A DNA stretch of 6,171 nt from Bacteroidales bacterium UBA1756 (GTDB taxonomy: Bacteria > Bacteroidota > Bacteroidia > Bacteroidales > WCHB1-69): contig DCHI01000002.1 in the NCBI GenBank assembly GCA_002314795.1, positions 936-7,106 on the forward strand. Direction: 5' to 3'. The position numbers and the translations under genes are program-made. Below are positions 1 to 5,930 of the stretch, in pieces. The notes under the pieces were generated by a model. It searched no databases and was not told the origin of the DNA. It saw only the letters and a program-made list of their open reading frames with translations. Position 1 is the first letter of the stretch, and every line of letters starts with the position of its first letter.

Positions 1-3000
1 AAGGCGTGCACGTCGTCACCGTCAACGACTACTTGGCCAAGCGTGACAGCGAGTGGATGGGACTTCTGTACGAATTTCACGGACTCACTGTTGACTGCAT
101 CGACAAGCACGAGCCCAACTCCGAGGAACGTCGTCAGGCCTACCTCGCGGACGTTACATACGGGACCAACAATGAATTCGGTTTCGACTACCTTCGTGAC
201 AATATGGCCCGCAACGTATCAGAATTGGTGCAACGTCCTCACAATTACGCTATTGTGGATGAGGTGGACTCCGTCCTCATTGACGACGCCCGTACCCCGT
301 TGATTATCTCCGGTCCTACTCCGCGCGGGGATCAGCAAGAGTTCGACAAATACAAACCCAACGTGGAACGATTGTACAAAGCCCAGGAAGAATTGGTTAG
401 CAAGATGCTCCCCGTGGCTCGCGAATTGGTTTCAAAAAATCCCGATATCAAACCGCAAGAGTTTGGTGCTCAACTGCTTCTCCGTTGCCACAGAGCCCTT
501 CCCAAGAACCAACGTCTCATCAAGTTCTTGAGCGAACCCAATATCAAGAATATTTTGCTTCGTACGGAAGCGTTTTATATGGCGGAACAAAACCGCAATA
601 TGTTCATCATTGACAACGACTTGACTCCGTTTGATGATGAAATCAATGAAAAAATCCACAAGTTCAGCAAGCGTGTCGAAGACTTTAACAAATTAGCCGA
701 CAGCATTCCCACGTTGGACGAAGAACACCAGCGGAAAGAAACCGAAAATCTGAAAAAAAGCGCCGCCAGCGCACGCAAGGATTTGGCTCAATTGTTAGAA
801 GACTGCCAACGTCAGCTGAGCGAAGAAATCATTGCGGAAGACCACATCAAATTTGCCAAAACGTTGGCAAACATCGTTCTCGCATACCAAGACATCGCCT
901 ATTTGGATCCAATGATCACGACGGCTTTGGAACGTCCCATCAAGCCGTTTGCTGAATACAAGGAGATGATGATTTCTACCTTGCAAGACAAGGTGAACAA
1001 CGCCCCCGGAACCGAAGTCAAGGGTTTCTTCAGCGCAATGCTGAAAGCGATGCAAGGGGCCGACGTAGTTACAACCAACGACTTCCGTCTGACCGAATTA
1101 GCCGACATCAACTTCGGTAAATTCGGTTTGCATTTCGTTATTGAAGAAAAGCTCAATTCCGTTACCATTATGGAAAAAGGTATTGAGGCCATTTCCACGA
1201 ACACCGAGGAAGCCAAGTTGTTCATTATGCCGGAAATCAGCACGGAACTGAGTATGCTGGAGAATGAAAATCTGGACCCGCGCGAAAAAGCGGAACGCAA
1301 AGCGGAAATCTACCGGAATTTTTCGATGGCGTCCGAACGCATTCACACCGTACAGCAACTTTTACGCGCTTACACGATGTTCCGTTTGGATGACGAATAC
1401 GTCATCATTGACAACAAAGTCAAAATCGTAGATGAACAGACGGGACGTATTATGGAAGGCCGCCGTTATTCCGAGGGTCTTCACCAGGCCATCGAAGCTA
1501 AGGAAGGTGTCAAGGTGGAAGCTGCAACGCAGACGTACGCAACCATCACGTTACAAAACTACTTCCGTATGTACAAGAAGTTAGCCGGTATGACCGGTAC
1601 GGCTGAAACGGAAGCGGGAGAATTCTGGAACATTTACAAATTGGACGTCGTCGTCATCCCGACCAACCGTCCGATTGCCCGTGTGGACGCGGAAGATATG
1701 GTTTATAAGACCAAACGTGAGAAGTTGGCTGCCGTTGTCGATAAGATTTTAGAACTTCACGAGCAGAACCGTCCGGTTCTGGTAGGTACCACCTCCGTAG
1801 AAGATTCCGAACTTCTTTCAGCCATTCTCACCCGTCGTCACATTGCACACAACGTATTGAATGCCAAGCTTCACAAGAAGGAAGCCGACATTGTTGCCGC
1901 CGCCGGACAACCGGGCGCTGTCACCATTTCTACCAATATGGCAGGCCGTGGTACCGATATCAAGTTAGGACCTGGCGTCAAAGATATGGGCGGTTTGGCC
2001 ATTCTCGGCACCGAGCGTCACGACTCCCGCCGTGTAGACCGCCAGTTGCGTGGTCGTGCCGGCCGTCAAGGCGACCCGGGCAGCTCCCAATTCTACGTTT
2101 CCCTCGAAGACAATCTGATGCGTCTGTTCGGCTCTGACAAAATCGCCAAGGTGATGGACAGCATCGGTTTGCAAGACGGCGAGGTCATCCAGCACAGTAT
2201 GATTACCAAGTCCATTGAACGGGCACAGAAAAAAGTGGAAGAAAATCACTTCGGCACACGTAAGCACCTTTTGGAATACGACGACGTAATGAACAGCCAG
2301 CGTGACACGATTTATCGCAAACGCCGCAACGCTCTTTTCGGAGACCGCCTTTCCATCGACCTTTCGCAAATGATAGAAGACGTTTGCACGGGTGTGGTAG
2401 AAGAAAACTGGAATTCAAAGAGTTACGACGATTTCGTCACCGATATGATTACCCTCTTCGGTTGCGAGTCCCCCTTCTCCGAAAGCGATTTCTTGGAAGG
2501 CCGTCCCGAAAAACTCGTGGACGAACTCTACGAATTTGTTTACAATGAATATAAAATGAAGATGGAGCAGTTGGCAGAAAAAGCATATCCTGCCATCGAA
2601 ACCATCTATTCCGCCGTTGGAGACCAAACGCTCGGCCTGCCTTTCATCTGCAAAAACAGACAGTTGGGCGTGGCCATTCCTTTCAAAAGATGCTATGAAA
2701 ACAAACAGGAAATCTCACTGTCCGTTGAAAAGGGAATCACCATCGCAGTGATTGACAATGCGTGGAAGGAACATCTTCGCGAATTGGACGACTTGAAACA
2801 GTCGGTTCAGAATGCTTCGTACGAACAAAAAGATCCTCTTTTGATTTACAAATTGGAATCTTTCAACCTGTTTGACAAATTATTAGACCGCATCAACCGT
2901 GAAATCGTCTCCTTCCTGTGCAGTTGTACGCTTCCCGAACTTGACTTGTCACACCTTCGTCCTATGCAACTGCCCGAGTCGGATGCCAAGAAACTTCAGA

Positions 3001-3140
3001 CCAGCCGCAGCGAAGGTGGCGTCCGCCCAGGAAGCAAGGGGGCCGCACCGATTCACGTTGAAAAGAAAGTCGGACGAAACGACCCCTGTCCCTGCGGAAG
3101 TGGCAAAAAGTACAAAAACTGCCACGGAATGGGAGAATAA
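1..3140 (+). CDS. secA: Protein translocase subunit SecA (N-terminus missing)
   Basis: SecA is the cytosolic ATPase that binds preproteins and pushes them through the SecYEG channel. The reading frame is open from base 3 to the TAA at 3138-3140, so the gene starts upstream; the GTG at base 6 is an internal Val. Counting that Val as residue 1, visible landmarks are VTVNDYLAKRD (4-14), the Walker B box VDEVDS (84-89), VDEQTGR (475-481), GMTGTAETE (528-536), VLVGTTSVE (591-599), TNMAGRGTD (643-651), QLRGRAGRQGD (680-690), the helical scaffold around LLEYDDVMN (755-763), WKEHLRELDDL (920-930), and a C-terminal zinc site with Cys1028, Cys1030, Cys1039 and His1040, which in other SecA proteins binds SecB or ribosomes. 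From remembered Bacteroidota homologues, about 180-190 residues including Walker A are off-window. The visible part alone is 1044 residues, which implies a total above the usual roughly 1100; the excess sits in the cross-linking domain. All visible helicase motifs are intact. Identification is near certain. Confidence 0.98.
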   Translation, partial: GVHVVTVNDYLAKRDSEWMGLLYEFHGLTVDCIDKHEPNSEERRQAYLADVTYGTNNEFGFDYLRDNMARNVSELVQRPHNYAIVDEVDSVLIDDARTPLIISGPTPRGDQQEFDKYKPNVERLYKAQEELVSKMLPVARELVSKNPDIKPQEFGAQLLLRCHRALPKNQRLIKFLSEPNIKNILLRTEAFYMAEQNRNMFIIDNDLTPFDDEINEKIHKFSKRVEDFNKLADSIPTLDEEHQRKETENLKKSAASARKDLAQLLEDCQRQLSEEIIAEDHIKFAKTLANIVLAYQDIAYLDPMITTALERPIKPFAEYKEMMISTLQDKVNNAPGTEVKGFFSAMLKAMQGADVVTTNDFRLTELADINFGKFGLHFVIEEKLNSVTIMEKGIEAISTNTEEAKLFIMPEISTELSMLENENLDPREKAERKAEIYRNFSMASERIHTVQQLLRAYTMFRLDDEYVIIDNKVKIVDEQTGRIMEGRRYSEGLHQAIEAKEGVKVEAATQTYATITLQNYFRMYKKLAGMTGTAETEAGEFWNIYKLDVVVIPTNRPIARVDAEDMVYKTKREKLAAVVDKILELHEQNRPVLVGTTSVEDSELLSAILTRRHIAHNVLNAKLHKKEADIVAAAGQPGAVTISTNMAGRGTDIKLGPGVKDMGGLAILGTERHDSRRVDRQLRGRAGRQGDPGSSQFYVSLEDNLMRLFGSDKIAKVMDSIGLQDGEVIQHSMITKSIERAQKKVEENHFGTRKHLLEYDDVMNSQRDTIYRKRRNALFGDRLSIDLSQMIEDVCTGVVEENWNSKSYDDFVTDMITLFGCESPFSESDFLEGRPEKLVDELYEFVYNEYKMKMEQLAEKAYPAIETIYSAVGDQTLGLPFICKNRQLGVAIPFKRCYENKQEISLSVEKGITIAVIDNAWKEHLRELDDLKQSVQNASYEQKDPLLIYKLESFNLFDKLLDRINREIVSFLCSCTLPELDLSHLRPMQLPESDAKKLQTSRSEGGVRPGSKGAAPIHVEKKVGRNDPCPCGSGKKYKNCHGMGE
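606..1121 (+). other. Extra insertion in the SecA preprotein cross-linking domain (approximate limits)
   Basis: Visible residues about 201-372 of SecA interrupt the preprotein cross-linking domain (PPXD). On the left the protein still resembles Bacteroidota SecA (ALPKNQRLIKFLSEPNI, then YMAEQN); on the right the canonical strand resumes at FVIEEKLNSV (377-386), equivalent to FSVDEKSRQV in E. coli. In homologues recalled from memory these blocks lie only about 10 residues apart. The inserted part is rich in Lys, Glu, Leu and Ala between residues 211 and 345, which suggests long helices or a coiled coil. It is in frame, has no stop, and its GC content (44 of 100 bases over 661-760, by hand) is only slightly below a nearby flank (54 of 100 over 61-160). 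The limits are estimated by eye and the function is unknown. Confidence 0.7.
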
Positions 3141-3152
3141 ATCGATTTGAAA
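3141..3152 (+). promoter_or_regulatory. secA/murF-alr intercistronic gap and start context
   Basis: Only 12 nt separate the secA stop from the ATG at 3153. The gap has no purine-rich Shine-Dalgarno element and no room for a promoter of the usual size, so murF-alr is probably translated from a transcript that also carries secA. An A/T-rich leader without Shine-Dalgarno is normal for Bacteroidota. A TTG at 3147, two codons upstream, is in frame but a less likely start than the ATG. A promoter inside the end of secA cannot be excluded. Confidence 0.5.
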
Positions 3153-5615
3153 ATGATTACCATTCAAGAAATTGCCAATCTACTTGACGCCAACTGCTCA
3201 CAAATCTCTCAACCTCAACTCACTATCGCGGAACTACTATACGACAGCCGCCGACTGTTAAGCCCGTCCAACACGCTCTTCTTTGCCATTAAAACGGACA
3301 AGAACGACGGACACGACTACATTCCCGACCTGATTAGCAAAGGCGTACGCAATTTCGTGATTACCGAAAATTGCAATCGTTGGACTCCATTCAACGATTG
3401 CAATTTTATTTGTGTCAACGATAGTGTGGAAGCACTGCAAAAGTTGGCAAAATATCACCGCACACTGTTCAACATTCCGGTTGTCGGAATTACGGGGAGC
3501 AACGGAAAAACCATTGTAAAAGAGTGGCTTACGCAAATGTTGGCGGAAGATTTTCGCATCGTCGCCAGCCCAAACAGCTACAATTCACAAATTGGCGTTC
3601 CGTTTTCCGTATGGCAGATGGCCACTTCGCACAACTTAGCGATTTTTGAAGCCGGCATTTCCCGTCCGAAAGAGATGTGCAAAATTGCGGACATCATCCG
3701 TCCCACCATCGGCATTCTCACCAATATCGGGAGTGCCCACGCGCAGTTTTTCATAGATGAAAAAGAGAAATTGGAAGAAAAAATCCAATTGTTCCGAAAT
3801 GCCGATGTCATCATCTATAATAATGATAACGAACTTGTTTCCAATGCTTTTCAACGAAAGCAGTTTATTTCCAAGAAGCTGCTTTCGTGGGGAAGAAACG
3901 AGCGAGCGACCTATCGGATTTACGCTGAAAATTGCGAACGAAGCCAGACGACCGTCACCATCGGGAGCCACGAGTTCATCATTCCGTTCGCAGACAGTGC
4001 CTCGGTTGAAAATGCACTTCACTGCATCGTTTTTCTGCTCCACCTCGGATTCTCCACGGCCGAAATCAATCGGAAATTGTCACGACTCACTGCCGTTTAT
4101 ATGCGAATGGAGGTGAAAGAAGCTGTCAACCAATCCGTCGTTATCAACGATACTTACAGCTTGGACTACAATTCGTTACGAGTGGCGTTGGACTTCACCA
4201 AATCGCAAATTCGCTACGAAAGGAAAACCGTCATACTTTCCGATTTCGCCCAAGTGGGGACATTGAAGGAGGAGGATTACTCCGCACTCAACCAACTTCT
4301 CAAGAGCAACGGAGTCACCAAATTCATTGCCGTCGGCCCGGACTTTTTCCTTCACCGCGCCCAATTTGACATCACGGAGACCCACTTTTTCAAAGAGACG
4401 TCAGAACTTTTGAAGGCGATGAATCACATTGACTTTCAAAACGAGGCGATTTTGGTAAAAGGGGCACGAACTTACGGATTTGAGCAGGTGGTTGATGTTT
4501 TGCAACTCCGCTCGCACCGGACCATTCTCAACGTCAGTCTGCCGGCCGTAGTCAACAACCTCAACTACTATCGTAGTCTGATTTCACCGAAGACGAAAGT
4601 CGTGGCGATGGTCAAAGCGCAATGCTACGGACTCGGGGACGTCGAACTCATCAACGAATTGCAGTACCACAACATTGACTATTTGGCAGTTGCATACACC
4701 GACGAAGGCGTGAACTTTCGCAAAAAGAACATCAAACTCCCCATCATCGTTTTAGGAGCCGAAGGAGAAAGTTTCGAAATGATGATACAATATGGTTTGG
4801 AACCCGAACTTTTCAACTTTTATTCATTCACAGAATTTGAAAAAGCGCTTTCACATCATCCTGAAATAGAAGAATTTAAGATTCACTTAAAGATAGATAC
4901 GGGAATGCACCGGATAGGTTTTCGCAAAGAGGACATTCCCGAATTGGTGGCACGCATTCAGCGCAATTCCAAACTGAAAGTGGCCTCCATTTTTTCACAT
5001 TTGGCGGCGGCAGAAGATCCGACGGAGGACGCATTCACGCACTCGCAAATCACTTATTTCAAAGAAATTACAGAAGAAATCACGTCACATTTCCCCTACC
5101 CTATTCTTCGGCACATTGCCAATACGGCGGGAATTTCGCGGTTTCCGGAGGCGCATTTTGATATGGTGCGCGTAGGAATCGGGCTGTACGGTTTCACCTC
5201 GGTCCCATCGGATCAGACTCATTTGCAACACGTTGCCACATTGAAGACACTCATCACGCACGTTCGGACGATTGGTGTTGGCGAAACGGTCGGTTACAAT
5301 CGGACTTTTTCGGCGCAGCAGCCCACGAAGGTGGGGATCATCCCGTTGGGCTATGCGGACGGCTTTCCGCCCGAGTTGGGTAAGGGCGTGGGGCACGTCA
5401 TCGTGAAGGGACGTCACGTTCCGATTATAGGCAAGATCTGTATGGATATGGCGATGATTGACCTCACGGACGTAGATGCCGCCGAAGGTGACGAAGTCAT
5501 TGTTTATGGCGACGATAACCGCATTGACGACATTGCCGCTTCCATCGGGAAGATTCCGTACCATTTGCTGACCGCCATCTCAAAACGCGTGCCCCGGATT
5601 TATGTAGTGGAGTGA
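3153..5615 (+). CDS. murF-alr: Bifunctional MurF ligase / alanine racemase fusion
   Basis: This 820-residue protein joins two cytosolic peptidoglycan-precursor enzymes. Residues 1 to about 450 are MurF, which uses ATP to add D-Ala-D-Ala to UDP-MurNAc-tripeptide. It has the ATP loop GITGSNGKT (112-120), NSYNSQIGVP (141-150), the Mg-binding Glu166 in FEAG, TNIGSAH (190-196) and Asn287 in SVENALH. Residues from about 455 to 820 are a PLP-dependent alanine racemase (L-Ala to D-Ala), with the PLP lysine Lys488 in AMVKAQCYG, KIDTGMHRIGF (580-590), HIANTAGISRFPE (654-666), Arg673 in MVRVGIGLYG, the second catalytic base Tyr715 in GETVGYNR, GYADGFP (733-739) and ICMDMAMID (762-770). Both halves therefore look active. 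Fusion and length match the Bacteroidota form. The start is taken at ATG 3153 rather than TTG 3147. A separate Ddl ligase, not in this window, would make D-Ala-D-Ala between the two steps. Small deviations: Gln-Cys follows the PLP Lys-Ala, and NDTYSLDYNS replaces the more usual NDSYNSDxNS. Confidence 0.97.
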   Translation: MITIQEIANLLDANCSQISQPQLTIAELLYDSRRLLSPSNTLFFAIKTDKNDGHDYIPDLISKGVRNFVITENCNRWTPFNDCNFICVNDSVEALQKLAKYHRTLFNIPVVGITGSNGKTIVKEWLTQMLAEDFRIVASPNSYNSQIGVPFSVWQMATSHNLAIFEAGISRPKEMCKIADIIRPTIGILTNIGSAHAQFFIDEKEKLEEKIQLFRNADVIIYNNDNELVSNAFQRKQFISKKLLSWGRNERATYRIYAENCERSQTTVTIGSHEFIIPFADSASVENALHCIVFLLHLGFSTAEINRKLSRLTAVYMRMEVKEAVNQSVVINDTYSLDYNSLRVALDFTKSQIRYERKTVILSDFAQVGTLKEEDYSALNQLLKSNGVTKFIAVGPDFFLHRAQFDITETHFFKETSELLKAMNHIDFQNEAILVKGARTYGFEQVVDVLQLRSHRTILNVSLPAVVNNLNYYRSLISPKTKVVAMVKAQCYGLGDVELINELQYHNIDYLAVAYTDEGVNFRKKNIKLPIIVLGAEGESFEMMIQYGLEPELFNFYSFTEFEKALSHHPEIEEFKIHLKIDTGMHRIGFRKEDIPELVARIQRNSKLKVASIFSHLAAAEDPTEDAFTHSQITYFKEITEEITSHFPYPILRHIANTAGISRFPEAHFDMVRVGIGLYGFTSVPSDQTHLQHVATLKTLITHVRTIGVGETVGYNRTFSAQQPTKVGIIPLGYADGFPPELGKGVGHVIVKGRHVPIIGKICMDMAMIDLTDVDAAEGDEVIVYGDDNRIDDIAASIGKIPYHLLTAISKRVPRIYVVE

Positions 5616-5779
5616 GGGACGATTTTCCTCGCACGCTCAGCCAACCCGTGCTGCCGTGCGGGACGCCTATGTGACGTTCCTACGGCCTCGCCCCGTACTG
5701 CGCTCTATCGGACTTGTACGGGGGTACCGATGTGCAGCCTATCCGAGGCTGGCGCGGTATCACGCCACACTGTGACGTC
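5616..5779. other. GC-rich spacer block with short inverted repeats
   Basis: The left half of the spacer between two convergent genes. A hand count gives 65 G+C in 5641-5740, well above most of the flanking coding DNA. Short potential stems are TACGG/CCGTA (5681-5685 with 5693-5697), ATCGG/CCGAT (5707-5711 with 5727-5731) and CAGCCT/AGGCTG (5735-5740 with 5746-5751). CCGTGC occurs twice in a row with two bases between (5646-5651 and 5654-5659). None of the stems is followed by a T-run, so none is a convincing intrinsic terminator. No tRNA, known RNA family or credible ORF was recognised. It could be a decayed dispersed repeat or a structured 3' untranslated region of murF-alr. Confidence 0.45.
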
Positions 5780-5784
5780 CCTAC
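5670..5784. repeat. 14-bp direct repeat pair TGTGACGTYCCTAC flanking an 87-bp core
   Basis: TGTGACGTTCCTAC at 5670-5683 recurs as TGTGACGTCCCTAC at 5771-5784, 13 of 14 identical, with starts 101 bp apart. ACGCC precedes both copies a few bases upstream (5663-5667 and 5762-5766). The 87 bp between them carry the hairpins of the GC-rich block. The pair could be the ends of a small dispersed element, a target duplication, or two copies of a short intergenic repeat unit. The repeat itself is certain; its meaning is not. Confidence 0.6.
5732..5751 (+). repeat. Hairpin with GTGCAGCC lead (copy 1)
   Basis: GTGCAGCCT, loop ATCCG, then AGGCTG form a perfect 6-bp stem (5735-5740 with 5746-5751). The same lead and stem recur at 5813-5831. 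No T-run follows directly, so a rho-independent terminator is not supported. Confidence 0.5.
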
Positions 5785-5807
5785 TTCCTACTTCTTACTT
5801 CTTACTT
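5780..5807. repeat. Heptanucleotide tandem repeat CYTACTT x4
   Basis: Four consecutive 7-bp units: CCTACTT, CCTACTT, CTTACTT, CTTACTT, followed by TTTC. Bases 5778-5812 contain no G on the + strand. The variants fall in two adjacent identical pairs, as expected from slippage duplication. The tract overlaps the end of the second TGTGACGTYCCTAC copy. Seven-base units cannot encode a periodic peptide in one frame, which argues for a non-coding tract. Confidence 0.85.
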
Positions 5808-5812
5808 TTTCA

Positions 5813-5831
5813 GTGCAGCCCCTACTGGCTG
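5813..5831 (+). repeat. Hairpin with GTGCAGCC lead (copy 2)
   Basis: GTGCAGCC, loop CCTACT, then GGCTG form a 5-bp stem (5816-5820 with 5827-5831). It shares the GTGCAGCC lead and the CAGCC/GGCTG stem with the hairpin at 5732-5751, while the loops differ. It follows a T-rich run rather than preceding one, so it is not a + strand intrinsic terminator. Confidence 0.45.
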
Positions 5832-5857
5832 ACAAGGATTCTGCTACCGACTGACAA
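5822..5857. repeat. Spaced direct repeat CTACYGRCTGACAA x2
   Basis: CTACTGGCTGACAA at 5822-5835 recurs as CTACCGACTGACAA at 5844-5857, 12 of 14 identical, with a 22-bp period and 8 bp between copies. The first copy overlaps the right arm of the hairpin at 5813-5831. No function is assigned. Confidence 0.6.
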
Positions 5858-5863
5858 TCTTAA

Positions 5864-5887
5864 TTTCTTCATTCCTTCGTTTCTTAG
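5864..5887. repeat. Octanucleotide tandem repeat TTYCTTNR x3
   Basis: Three consecutive 8-bp units: TTTCTTCA, TTCCTTCG, TTTCTTAG, followed by TTT. Five of eight positions are identical in all three units and the third position is always a pyrimidine. Its low complexity makes a chance origin more plausible than for the heptamers. Confidence 0.5.
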
Positions 5888-5902
5888 TTTCCAACTATCA
5901 GT

Positions 5903-5930
5903 TCACCAATCACTGATCACCGCTCACTAA
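5903..5930. repeat. Heptanucleotide tandem repeat TCACYNN x4
   Basis: Four consecutive 7-bp units each begin with TCAC: TCACCAA, TCACTGA, TCACCGC, TCACTAA. The last unit contains the TAG stop of the - strand gene (5927-5929), so the tract runs right up to, and just into, that coding sequence. ATCAGT (5897-5902) and ACTGAT (5912-5917) could also pair around a 9-nt loop, but no T-run follows on either strand. Confidence 0.7.

Noticed and set aside
606..662. SecA insertion as a partial duplication of the PPXD strand (FIIDNDLTPFDDEI versus FVIEEKLNSV)
   Set aside because: Similarity is limited to a few hydrophobic and acidic positions by eye and is too weak to claim.
899..1300. 133-codon open frame on the - strand inside secA
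   Set aside because: It overlaps part of the SecA insertion and conserved PPXD in antisense, and its composition is low-complexity and Ser-rich, typical of a shadow frame.
3147..3149. TTG as the murF-alr start
   Set aside because: The ATG two codons downstream begins the protein with MITIQEIANLL, a typical MurF beginning, and TTG offers no ribosome-site advantage.
3636..4043. 135-codon open frame on the - strand inside the MurF half
   Set aside because: Antisense to conserved Mur ligase motifs, with no recognisable domain and no start context.
5085..5564. 159-codon open frame on the - strand inside murF-alr
   Set aside because: It lies wholly antisense to a strongly conserved racemase domain, its translation resembles no known family, and the GC-rich codons opposite account for the lack of stops.
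5801..5812. Rho-independent terminator for murF-alr at the T-run
   Set aside because: The TTTTT at 5806-5810 is part of the heptamer tract and no GC-rich stem immediately precedes it.
5616..5926. tRNA, tmRNA or other known RNA gene in the spacer
   Set aside because: No T-loop consensus, cloverleaf or recognisable RNA family core was found on either strand.
5730..5930. 66-codon + strand frame in the spacer
   Set aside because: Its translation simply reads through the 7- and 8-bp tandem repeats and the hairpin region, no homologue is recognised, and it ends exactly at the neighbouring gene's stop region.
5780..5930. CRISPR-like array
   Set aside because: Units of 7-8 bp without unique spacers of about 30 bp do not fit a CRISPR array, and no cas genes are present.
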